Assembly (NCBI GenBank): GCA_903859815.1
Contig: CAIOOA010000067.1
Span: 1 to 64,000, forward strand
Reading direction: 5' to 3'
Length of the DNA: 64,000 bases
Source: an uncultured Methylococcaceae bacterium
Lineage (GTDB): Bacteria; Pseudomonadota; Gammaproteobacteria; Methylococcales; Methylococcaceae
A program made the position numbers and the translations under genes. A model generated the notes under the pieces. The model saw nothing but the letters and a program-made list of their open reading frames with translations, was not told the origin of the DNA and searched no databases. The first letter of the stretch is position 1, and each line of letters starts with the position of its first letter. Positions 43,833 to 51,967 of the stretch are shown in pieces.

Positions 43833-46478
43833 ATGAAAATAAACATCCCTTTGGTTTACGCTAGTCCAGAAGTTGGTAACGTTGTGACTTTCTATTCATT
43901 TAAGGGGGGCGTAGGCCGCTCTATGGCTTTGGCAAACATTGCTGTCCTACTGGCGCGAGCCGGAAAGCGTGTTCTATGTATTGACTGGGATTTAGAGGCA
44001 CCAGGTCTAGATCGTTACTTCCGTGCCATTCCATTGTCCGCTCCAAAACATGAACCCATAATTCTTGAATCATCCAAATCTGGTGGTTTGTTAGATATTC
44101 TTGAAAAATCGATACCTCAGCAGCTTGAGCCATGGCGTAATTATGTCACGACTAGGATTGCAGCAGACGGTAGCAGGGTAGAATTCATTGGAAGTGGTGA
44201 CGATGTGGAGGGCTATTCAAGACGGCTAGCCAACTTTAGTTGGCCTGATTATTTTGCTGAACGTGGGGGAGGCGATATTATTGAAGCTTTGCGTGCAGAA
44301 CTAAAATCAGAGTACGACTTTATCTTATTAGATTCTCGTACTGGTTTAACCGATTCAAGCGGGATATGCACTATTCACATGCCAGACCTATTAATTCTAT
44401 TGTTTGCTGTAAATTATCAAAGCATTGACTGGTGTAAACGAGTGGCAGACAGTATCAGGGCTGGACGGCGGGAATTGCCTTATGACCGGGCCTTTTTGCC
44501 GATAATTCCCGTATTAGCTCGCTTCGATGCCAAAGAAGAAAGTGACAGTGCTGCCATAGCGATCCAACAAGTCACCGAACATTTTTCCAAGTATTTCAGT
44601 GATTGGTTGCCCAGTGCGATAAATCCACGAGATATGTTGAATTGGATTGTGTTGCCGTACATTCCACGCTATAGTTTTTATGAATCTCTAGCCGTAGAAG
44701 ATGAGGCATTTTCTGGCCCTGATGGACTAGCCTTTCGCTATTCTGTATTGTTCAACTTGATTCAATCAAAGTTTCGGAATTTACGAGCAATCCTTGCCGA
44801 AATAGGTCTGCCTGGGGCAGCATTTCAGCCAATGCTTCCACCTATTTCTGATGTTCGATCTGAATTAGAGAATGACCCTTATGCACTTCATCGTTACATA
44901 CAATCCGTTATAGATCGCTCTCATGAAGAACCGCTGCAAGCCGTCGATTCATTAGAGATTTTATCTCGTCTTGCTTCGCCACCAGAAACAGAACGATTAT
45001 TAGAAAAAAGCATAGAAATATTGGCAGAAGCAGCTTTATCAGACCCAAAAGAAATATCACGTCTAGCTTGTAAGATTATTCGTGTAGCAGGACGTGAAAG
45101 AAATTTAAGTGGTATAGGTGATATGTTGTCTAAGTTACCTGAGGGTGATGTTGAATACTTATATAATATGTCGCATATAAAAAAAGAAACTTCAGATATA
45201 TCTGCGCTACAGATAGCTATTGAAAAAGAGCATATCCTGAATTATAAAAAGACATACTCTGCTATTTTGGTTGATAAAATAGAAAATTTTTCTAGTTGGT
45301 TGATCTCATACCCAGAGCCTCTTGGTGGTGAATTACGGCAAGCAGCAATAATATGGCTTGAGATAGCTAAGAATCAATATCATGGAATAAGACATGAATT
45401 TATTCCGCAGTTTTTTCGTGCAGGTGTTCCAGTAAGTCGAGAAAGAGAGGCTTATATTCCTAGGTCATCTGTGTTGGACGAATTAAATCGTATATTAAAC
45501 GTGCACGTTGGCTGTTTCTGCCTTGTTATTTATGGCCGCCGCCGGATAGGCAAAACCACGTTATTACGCAATTTGGAGGGTTTTCTACCCGTCAGCATCC
45601 AAATTGGTGTCTTGTCCATGCAAAATCCTATAGCCTTTATCAGTTTGGAAGGGTGGTTGACGGTGGTGTCAGAGCCGGTGCTAGTGGTTTGGCCTGAGCG
45701 GGAACGGCCCAAGGTGCCGGATAGTTTGCCGTCATTTTTTCGCCTACTGGGCGAATGCAACCAGCGGTTGGAGGCAGCGGGACAGCGTTTGTTACTGGCA
45801 ATAGACGAATACGAAAACCTAGACCGCAAGCTCGGCGAGGGGGTGTTTCCGTTGGATTTGCTGCATATGCTGCGCGAGTCCATCCAAACCCATAGGCGCA
45901 TTGTCTGGCTGTTCGCCGGTAGCCACACCATTGAGGAACTGACCCACGCCGAGTGGCCTTCGTATCTGATCAGCGCCAGCACGGTGGAAGTCCCGGCGTT
46001 CACCGAGGCGGAAACCCGTTTGCTGCTGACCGAACCGATGAAGCATTCGCGGCTGTTCGAGCGCGACGAGTCCAAGCGCCCGCGCTTCGAACCGGGGTTT
46101 TGGGGCGAAGATGGCATAGCCCGCATTCAAGCCGAAACTGCCGGTTGGCCGCACCTCGTGCAATTGCTGGCGGAAACCGCCGTGGACCTGTGCAACGAAC
46201 GGCAAAGCCCGCAAGTGGATGCGGCTTTGTTAGACGATGCCATCGCCAAGGCGGTGACGGCGGGGGATACGGTGTTGCGGCAATTGCTAAAAGGCGAATC
46301 AACCGAGGCGGATTGGGCTTGGCTGGTGGGCTTCCGTCGCTTGGATGCTTTGCCGATCCCCGAAGACGAAGCGGTGTTTTTGTCCCTGCGCCGCCGTTGG
46401 TTGGTGGTGGATGCGGAACCGGGGGAATGGCGGCTGCGCGTACCGTTGTTGCTGCGCTGGTTGCGGGAGCGGGGGTAG
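43833..46478 (+). CDS. KGGVGR-motif ATPase fused to a second GKT P-loop ATPase
   Basis: An 881-residue protein. The N-terminus is a MinD/ParA-like ATPase with a variant deviant Walker A, KGGVGRS at 24-30, then VLCIDWDLEAPGLDRYF and FILLDSRTGLTDSSG. The middle, about 330-540, is helical. A second P-loop GRRRIGKTT starts at Gly568, followed by a Walker B-like LLLAIDEYENLD, a sensor-like LFAGSHTIEEL and a winged-helix-like C-terminus (LRRRWLVVDAEPGEWRLRVPLLLRWL), as in STAND/AAA-like regulators. GC content is about 33% at 45181-45240 but about 63% at 46021-46080, a sharp break near 45,500 just before the second ATPase. It probably senses a trigger and controls the TIR effectors; this is inference. 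Confidence 0.88.
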   Translation: MKINIPLVYASPEVGNVVTFYSFKGGVGRSMALANIAVLLARAGKRVLCIDWDLEAPGLDRYFRAIPLSAPKHEPIILESSKSGGLLDILEKSIPQQLEPWRNYVTTRIAADGSRVEFIGSGDDVEGYSRRLANFSWPDYFAERGGGDIIEALRAELKSEYDFILLDSRTGLTDSSGICTIHMPDLLILLFAVNYQSIDWCKRVADSIRAGRRELPYDRAFLPIIPVLARFDAKEESDSAAIAIQQVTEHFSKYFSDWLPSAINPRDMLNWIVLPYIPRYSFYESLAVEDEAFSGPDGLAFRYSVLFNLIQSKFRNLRAILAEIGLPGAAFQPMLPPISDVRSELENDPYALHRYIQSVIDRSHEEPLQAVDSLEILSRLASPPETERLLEKSIEILAEAALSDPKEISRLACKIIRVAGRERNLSGIGDMLSKLPEGDVEYLYNMSHIKKETSDISALQIAIEKEHILNYKKTYSAILVDKIENFSSWLISYPEPLGGELRQAAIIWLEIAKNQYHGIRHEFIPQFFRAGVPVSREREAYIPRSSVLDELNRILNVHVGCFCLVIYGRRRIGKTTLLRNLEGFLPVSIQIGVLSMQNPIAFISLEGWLTVVSEPVLVVWPERERPKVPDSLPSFFRLLGECNQRLEAAGQRLLLAIDEYENLDRKLGEGVFPLDLLHMLRESIQTHRRIVWLFAGSHTIEELTHAEWPSYLISASTVEVPAFTEAETRLLLTEPMKHSRLFERDESKRPRFEPGFWGEDGIARIQAETAGWPHLVQLLAETAVDLCNERQSPQVDAALLDDAIAKAVTAGDTVLRQLLKGESTEADWAWLVGFRRLDALPIPEDEAVFLSLRRRWLVVDAEPGEWRLRVPLLLRWLRERG

Positions 46479-46602
46479 CGAAGCGCGGCAAGTTTTGTAG
46501 GCTTGCGATTTATGTTTTGGGCAGGGCAACCGCCATCCGCTAAATCACGAAAACTGAGGACGGGATTACAATTCACTTTCGGCGTTTTAAGGAATGATCC
46601 TC

Positions 46603-47040
46603 AAGCCTTGCGGAGCATTCCTTCCTCATTATTTACCTGTGCGCATGTCATTTATACTATTGCAAATGTCTTTTTCATTGTTGCCCGAAGCTTGCGGAGC
46701 ATTGCACGGTTCTTTTGTACCGTTGCAAATGTCTCGATCATCATTGCAACTGTATTTTGCACCCATACAAGCGTCTTGTTCACCAATGTATCTGTCTCTT
46801 TCACCCGTGCAAGCCTCTACCCAAGCATTCCCCTAAGCTTGCGGAGCATTCCCTAAACAGTACGCACCGGACCCATGCCCCGCGCATCAATCCTCAAGCT
46901 TCGGGGATTGCTCCCTGAGACCTGCGGAACAGTGAAAGTGACAGTTGCAATGGTTAAAAGGATTGCCGAACAGGTTAAAAAGGTCTGAGAAACAGTCGAA
47001 ATGAAGCAAGGATTGCTCCTCGCAACTTGGGCAATAGTGC
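46603..47040. repeat. Degenerate 21-bp repeat array plus GCGGAGCATT repeats
   Basis: Units close to TTGCAAATGTCTNNTTCACCA recur about every 21 bases between 46,640 and 46,810 on the plus strand. Related units lie in inverted orientation at about 46,930-47,000 (read as CATTGCAACTGTCACTTTC on the minus strand). Interspersed are copies of AAGCTTGCGGAGCATTCC at 46603, 46687 and 46833, and a variant at 46892. ORFs across it only translate the repeat (IATVxFT-like heptads in both directions), and no ribosome site was found. This fills the gap between the ATPase gene and 47087. Confidence 0.75.
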
Positions 47041-47086
47041 AAATCGGATATAATTCAGTAAGCAGATACAGAACACGGTAAACGCA

Positions 47087-47350
47087 ATGGCAACGATTAC
47101 ATTCGATACACACAAATTCATACGGCGATTGGAAACTTCAGGTTTCACCCTAGAGCAAGCAGAGGCCGTGGCGGAGGCTTTTCGCGAGGCATCCGGGGAA
47201 GCTGAATTGGCGACACGGCAAGATTTGAGAGAATTGAATCTTCATTTGGAAGCCAAAATCAACGACATCAAATTTGATTTGGTGAAATGGATAGCGGGGA
47301 TGTTGCTCGCCCAAGCTGGTTTGGTGGCCGCATTGGTGAAGCTACTATAA
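47087..47350 (+). CDS. DUF1640-like coiled-coil protein with C-terminal membrane segment
   Basis: An 87-residue protein. HKFIRRLETSGFTLEQAEAVAEAF followed by ATRQDLRELNLHLEAKINDIKFDL is the pattern of bacterial CCDC90/DUF1640 proteins, which are coiled coils ending in one membrane helix (here about 66-85). Role unknown. It lies between the repeat array and the right-hand MITE-like element. It may be cargo of the island or an unrelated resident. Confidence 0.8.
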   Translation: MATITFDTHKFIRRLETSGFTLEQAEAVAEAFREASGEAELATRQDLRELNLHLEAKINDIKFDLVKWIAGMLLAQAGLVAALVKLL

Positions 47351-47598
47351 ATCACATGAAGACTAAAACCTCGTCATTTCGGCATTGATTGCAAATCGGC
47401 AGGATAGCCGATTTGCTTAGGTCAGCCGCCCGAGGGGTGAGCTACATGGAAGTACCAAATGCATCCAAATTGCAGGGAAGACTCTAGCCCTTGTCCGTTG
47501 GGAGAGTTTGCCATCCTTGGACGATGGATTCCGACATCCCTGATCGGAATGACGGCACTTTTTTTCCTTTTATTCTGATTTGAATTGCTTCATGCGAT
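47351..47598. mobile_element. MITE-like element, copy 3 (right of TIR operon)
   Basis: This 248-bp element has ends ATCACATGAAG (47351-47361) and CTTCATGCGAT (47588-47598), complementary at 10 of 11 bases. The inner pair is CGTCATTTCGG and CGGAATGACG. Its left interior matches copy 1 (AAATCGGCAGGAT...GATTTGCTTAGG) and its right half matches copy 2. It starts right after the DUF1640-like stop and ends three bases before the short ORF. Confidence 0.75.
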
Positions 47599-47601
47599 CT
47601 C

Positions 47602-47751
47602 ATGTACTGCGAATTTGAGCGTGAATTAGCAGACACGCTTACAAACTACGGCTATCAGTCATTAATCACTGACCTGTTAGGCCAGTACCAACTTCAATTG
47701 GAACTCGCCGAAACCGCCTTGCATCCGGTTGAGGGGACGCATTCGAAATAG
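47602..47751 (+). pseudogene. 3' fragment paralogous to the 41337 gene (49-codon frame)
   Basis: An ATG just after the MITE-like element opens 49 codons, MYCEFERELADTLTNYG onward, matching the last 45 residues of the protein at 41337-41945. Changes between the copies are mostly silent: by my count about eight silent and four replacing. The 5' three quarters of the gene are missing. It is either a remnant cut by the element or a small protein that keeps the C-terminal helix pair. Confidence 0.75.
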
Positions 47752-47878
47752 GCGAAGTACGACAGTTGCTCATTAAGCTACGGATTTTTTGTTGCATTTT
47801 TGACATATAATAAGCTAAGTGATAGCTAAAACATGCAGCCAAAATATTATTAGCTTGACTGCTTTGTTAGGCATCATG

Positions 47879-48412
47879 CTAGTCAATGTAAACATGTTTT
47901 ATTTTATAAACATACTCTGGCTTGTTTAAGTATTGCATAGCCTTATCCCACAATGGGTTTGTACGGTTATACAGATTATTGGCAAGAGCCTTTATCTCTG
48001 GTGGTGCGTCGTCCCGAAAATAGTTTTTGTTGCTTCGGTTCTTATCGTAGCTCACGCCTGTTATCTTAAATTTCGTTGCTGCCACGTTTTTTGACTTCTG
48101 CTGCTCAATGTCCTTGTGAGCGGTTTCCCATGTTATGGCGCGTACCATCAAATAATACTCACGTTCATTAAATTTTCCATCAATGGTATACGCGGATTTT
48201 GAGGGATATTCAGGTTGTATTTTTTTCTTATATACGCCACCTATAACGAATCGAAAATGTAAATTATCCGGGGACATCTCATAGCGTCGGCAATCGATAA
48301 TATCTACCCAATGCCCTTTTGCCTGAACAAGATGCTTCTTCACAAAGAGAACTGCAAAAGACTCTTCGGTGTTAGCGTATTCAAGGTATTTTTTTAGAAG
48401 CTTGTCGTGCAT
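47879..48412 (-). CDS. Hypothetical protein, AT-rich
   Basis: A 177-residue soluble protein that I do not recognise. It is lysine- and tyrosine-rich, without signal peptide or membrane segment. Segments of note are HWVDIIDCRRYEM, YTIDGKFNEREYYLMVRAITWE and a C-terminal NPLWDKAMQYLNKPEYVYKIK. The base composition differs from the housekeeping genes to its right, consistent with the accessory island. About 130 bases separate it from the short ORF. Confidence 0.65.
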   Translation of the reverse strand: MHDKLLKKYLEYANTEESFAVLFVKKHLVQAKGHWVDIIDCRRYEMSPDNLHFRFVIGGVYKKKIQPEYPSKSAYTIDGKFNEREYYLMVRAITWETAHKDIEQQKSKNVAATKFKITGVSYDKNRSNKNYFRDDAPPEIKALANNLYNRTNPLWDKAMQYLNKPEYVYKIKHVYID

Positions 48413-48725
48413 TGTTCAAGAGGTTATGGAACCCGTACTCCGTAAATGGTACTAATAAGTTGTTAGGATTTTAGCCGAACTCAAAACTCAAAACTAGGGT
48501 AGTCACAATAAAACCCTGACTTCAGGGAGTTTTAACCTTCGTATATCATTCTAGCGAGGATAAATTTCCATTTTGCCCTCTCTTGCTTCCCTGTGTCAGG
48601 CATTCGAGGCCAAATCGCGGAGGAGTTTGCAACCCCGCTGCTTAAGTTTTTACATGATAACAAGCTTCCGCCAAAACATGAAATACCGCGAACGGGATTA
48701 CAAATCCCGTCCTGTGTTAGGAACA

Positions 48726-48766
48726 GCAAAGCTTGCTTTGCCTGTCAAAGCAAGCTTTGACGCTCC
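48726..48766. repeat. Two hairpin repeats before aguA
   Basis: Two adjacent hairpins: GCAAAGC/GCTTTGC around TT at 48726-48741, and TCAAAGC/GCTTTGA around AA followed by CGCTCC. They belong to the window-wide family. A smaller dyad, CGGGATT and AATCCCG, lies near 48694. The rest of 48413-48834 holds nothing else I can support. Confidence 0.85.
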
Positions 48767-48834
48767 AAACCTATAGGCGAAACATCAATACTTTTTCGCC
48801 ATTTGGCAGTAAAATTGCCATCTAGCATTCCCTT

Positions 48835-49893
48835 TTGGATAAACCAGTGACTGAACATCCCACAATTCACTTCCCGCCCGAATGGGCGGAACAATCCGCT
48901 GTTTTACTGGCTTGGCCTCATGCTCAAAGCGAATTCAACCCTTGGCGATCCGATGTGGAAGCCACTTACGAAGAAATCGCCATCGCGGTTGCGCAACGGC
49001 AACGCTTGATTATCGCCTGTTATGATGAAGCATTGCGCGATCAAGTGGCCGCAAGGCTGAAACCCTATCTTGCCAACATCAGCTTTGCGGTAATCCCTTA
49101 CGATCTGGAATGGGTGCGCGACACGGCCCCATTGACGGTGGAAATCGGCCCGAAAGCCAAGCTATTGGATTTCCGCTTCAACGGATGGGGCAACAAATAT
49201 GATCTCAGCAATGATATTGCTTTTGCCCGTAACCTCCATAAATCGGGTGTGCTTGGCAGAACCTCGATGGAATCGCTTGATTTTGTATTGGAAGGCGGCA
49301 GTTTGGAAACCGACGGCGAAGGGACTTTGCTCACCACCGCCCGTTGTTTGCTGAATCCCAACCGCAATCCTGAGTTGACCCAAAGTCAGATTGAAGAACA
49401 ACTAAAATCCGCTTTAGGGCTTAACCGTATACTGTGGCTGCATCATGGCTTTGCCGAAGGCGACGACACCGATGCCCATGTGGATACCTTGGCTAGATTC
49501 TGTTCCCCCACCACCATCGCCTACACCGCGTCGAACGATCCGCAAGACCCAAACCATGCCGAGCTAAGCGCGATGGAAGAGGAATTAAAGGCTTTGCGCA
49601 CCGCCGACGACAAACCTTATAAATTAGTCCCATTGCCGGTTCCCAAGCCTATTTTTAGCGAAGAAGGCGAGCGATTGCCCGCCACTTATGCCAATTTCTT
49701 GATAATTAATAAAGCGGTGCTGGTTCCGGTTTATGACGACGATGAAGACGCAACCGCTTTTATCCGCTTGTCGAATTGCTTTCCGAACCGTGATTTGATT
49801 GGGATTGACGCGACCCCATTGATTCGACAATTTGGCAGCATTCACTGCATGACCATGCAATTTCCAAAATCTTTATTATTGCCTGAACTATGA
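48835..49893 (+). CDS. aguA: Agmatine deiminase
   Basis: A 352-residue enzyme converting agmatine to N-carbamoylputrescine in putrescine synthesis. Family segments are PPEWAEQSAVLLAWPH, DLEWVRDTAPL, EGGSLETDGEGTLLTT, and HVDTLARF; the catalytic Cys lies in GSIHC about 15 residues from the C-terminus. The start is TTG at 48835, since no ATG stands before the conserved N-terminus; GTG at 48847 is an alternative. The stop overlaps the aguB start as ATGA. Confidence 0.93.
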   Translation: MDKPVTEHPTIHFPPEWAEQSAVLLAWPHAQSEFNPWRSDVEATYEEIAIAVAQRQRLIIACYDEALRDQVAARLKPYLANISFAVIPYDLEWVRDTAPLTVEIGPKAKLLDFRFNGWGNKYDLSNDIAFARNLHKSGVLGRTSMESLDFVLEGGSLETDGEGTLLTTARCLLNPNRNPELTQSQIEEQLKSALGLNRILWLHHGFAEGDDTDAHVDTLARFCSPTTIAYTASNDPQDPNHAELSAMEEELKALRTADDKPYKLVPLPVPKPIFSEEGERLPATYANFLIINKAVLVPVYDDDEDATAFIRLSNCFPNRDLIGIDATPLIRQFGSIHCMTMQFPKSLLLPEL

Positions 49894-50777
49894 ACAAATC
49901 CCTGACCGTTGCCTTAGTCCAACAAGCTTGCGGCTCCACGCGGGATGCCAATCTGGCTGAATCAATCAAGCATATTCGCCAAGCCAAGGAATTGGGCGCG
50001 GAATTAGTATTGTTGCCGGAATTGCATTTAGGGCCGTATTTTTGCCAAGTCGAAGACACCGAAAACTTTAACCTAGCCGAAACCATCCCCGGACCCACCA
50101 GCGAGGCATTGGGACAGGTTGCCAAAGAATTGGGCATTGTCATTGTCGCCTCTTTGTTTGAGCGCCGCGCACCGGGGCTTTATCACAATACCGCCGTGGT
50201 GCTGGAAAAAGACGGAACACTGGCGGGAAAATATCGCAAGATGCATATCCCCGACGACCCCGGCTACTACGAAAAGTTTTATTTCACCCCCGGTGACATC
50301 GGCTTCAAGCCCATTCAAACCTCGGTGGGCAAACTGGGTTTGTTGGTTTGTTGGGATCAATGGTATCCTGAAGCCGCTAGGCTGATGGCACTGGCCGGGG
50401 CAGACTTGTTGCTCTACCCCACGGCGATAGGCTGGAATTCCGATGACTCTGAGGCAGAACGGCAACGTCAACTGGACGCTTGGATCACCATCCAGCGTGG
50501 TCATGCCGTTGCCAACGGCTTGCCGGTGCTGTCTTGCAATCGCATCGGTCATGAACCCGACCCCAGCCCGAACAGCCAAGGCATACAATTTTGGGGCAAT
50601 AGCTTTGTGGCTGGGCCACAAGGGGAATTTCTGGCCCATCTCGATGACCAAGCATGTAAAATAATCCTCGTAGAATTGGATCTCAAACGCTCGGAAGAGG
50701 TGCGCAGAATCTGGCCTTTCCTGCGTGACCGGCGCATTGACGAATACGGTGGATTGGTCAAGCGGTTTTTGGATTAA
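49890..50777 (+). CDS. aguB: N-carbamoylputrescine amidase
   Basis: A 295-residue nitrilase-family enzyme hydrolysing N-carbamoylputrescine to putrescine, CO2 and ammonia. The Glu-Lys-Cys triad is Glu44 (LLPELHLG), Lys117 (KYRKMHIPDDP) and Cys154 (LLVCWDQWYPE). Translational overlap with aguA completes the plant/bacterial agmatine route. Confidence 0.95.
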   Translation: MNKSLTVALVQQACGSTRDANLAESIKHIRQAKELGAELVLLPELHLGPYFCQVEDTENFNLAETIPGPTSEALGQVAKELGIVIVASLFERRAPGLYHNTAVVLEKDGTLAGKYRKMHIPDDPGYYEKFYFTPGDIGFKPIQTSVGKLGLLVCWDQWYPEAARLMALAGADLLLYPTAIGWNSDDSEAERQRQLDAWITIQRGHAVANGLPVLSCNRIGHEPDPSPNSQGIQFWGNSFVAGPQGEFLAHLDDQACKIILVELDLKRSEEVRRIWPFLRDRRIDEYGGLVKRFLD

Positions 50778-50842
50778 CCTACATATAATCCCCTCCCAGA
50801 ATGGAGAGGGTCTAAGGTGAAGGATTTGGACAAACGCAAGCA

Positions 50843-51934
50843 ATGAAAAACATGAACAAACGAAAATTTGAACGCGATCCAGATGATAGGATAATAGCCG
50901 GGGTATGCGGAGGATTGGCGAGATACTTTGGTGTCAGTTCCAAAATAGTCCGCATCTTATTTCTTATACCCTTTATCCCATCGTTCCTTTTCCCCCTCGG
51001 TGCTTGGATTTCTTCGGGGTCCGCCATTTTGACCTACATTCTTTTTTGGGTGATTGGGCCGATGCGACGTTCCACGATTGAAAACCTTTCTAGGGATATG
51101 CGCAAGAAGGCCAGATCCTTGGACAAGCTTGTCAATGACACCTGCGCAAGGGTCAATCTTCCTGGATTGTCTGCCCGCTTGAAAAATGTGCATGAGATGA
51201 TTCAAACCCTGCTGCCTGAATTGGAGAGCAAGTCCCTCAGCAAAGAACCGGAATTGCGCCCCGTTTATGATGCCGCCTTGGTGCATTTGCCCGAATTATT
51301 GGAGAATTTCTTAAGGCTGCCATCAAATTATGCTCAGGGCCAGCCTATCAGTGGAGTCAAAACCGCCCAAGACCATTTGTCTGACGAGTTGCAGAAACTG
51401 GAAAGGACTTTAGTCAATGTCACTAAAGGTCGTTATGGGCAGAAATTTGCTCGCTCGGTCGACGCTTTGGATAGCATTAGCTCTCGCTATGAAGACGACC
51501 CAACCGCCCCTTACCGTTTGAAGCTCGAATCCCTACAAAGTAAAATGGCAAGCCGCTTGGACCCGGAGGCCACCGCCAAGCTGGAAAATATTAAAAACTC
51601 ATTGATCGCCGCTTTGGGCCGCTTGATGCAAACGGTTGACGAATCGGATGCCAATCTTTACAACGTCAAACAAATTGCCTTGGAATATCTGCCCAACACC
51701 GTGGACAAATACCTTGCCTTGCCTCAAGGTTTGGCCGACAACGAACCCTTGTCGCAGGGGAAAACGGCGCAAGCCGCTTTCCATGAACAATTAAATGTCC
51801 TCGACGGTGCGCTAAATCGAATGGTCACTAGCCTGTATCAAGAAGATGCTCAGGGCTTGTTCGTGCATGGTCATTTTTTGCGCGATAAATTCCTCGATGG
51901 ACAAGTGGAATGGTTGGGAAATGACAAAGCTTGA
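50843..51934 (+). CDS. PspC-domain membrane protein with duplicated helical module
   Basis: A 363-residue protein. Residues about 5-70 are a PspC domain (RDPDDRIIAGVCGGLARYFG, then two hydrophobic stretches ending in ILFWVIGP). The remaining 290 residues are helical and contain an internal repeat: LPELLENFLRLPSNYAQGQP with SGVKTAQDHL matches LPNTVDKYLALPQGLADNEP with SQGKTAQAAF about 180 residues later. PspC domains take part in envelope-stress signalling; the C-terminal module is of unknown function. It stands between aguB and the restriction-modification genes. Confidence 0.8.
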   Translation: MKNMNKRKFERDPDDRIIAGVCGGLARYFGVSSKIVRILFLIPFIPSFLFPLGAWISSGSAILTYILFWVIGPMRRSTIENLSRDMRKKARSLDKLVNDTCARVNLPGLSARLKNVHEMIQTLLPELESKSLSKEPELRPVYDAALVHLPELLENFLRLPSNYAQGQPISGVKTAQDHLSDELQKLERTLVNVTKGRYGQKFARSVDALDSISSRYEDDPTAPYRLKLESLQSKMASRLDPEATAKLENIKNSLIAALGRLMQTVDESDANLYNVKQIALEYLPNTVDKYLALPQGLADNEPLSQGKTAQAAFHEQLNVLDGALNRMVTSLYQEDAQGLFVHGHFLRDKFLDGQVEWLGNDKA

Positions 51935-51967
51935 ATATGGCTTTAGTTTTGGCCGTTTAAGCGAATA

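Noticed and set aside
45530-46543. ORFs on other frames inside the ATPase gene
   Set aside because: They arise from the GC-rich third of the gene and overlap a well-supported P-loop domain.
46503-46856. 117-codon ORF after the TIR operon
   Set aside because: It is produced by the degenerate 21-bp repeats; equivalent frames appear on the opposite strand and no ribosome site was seen.
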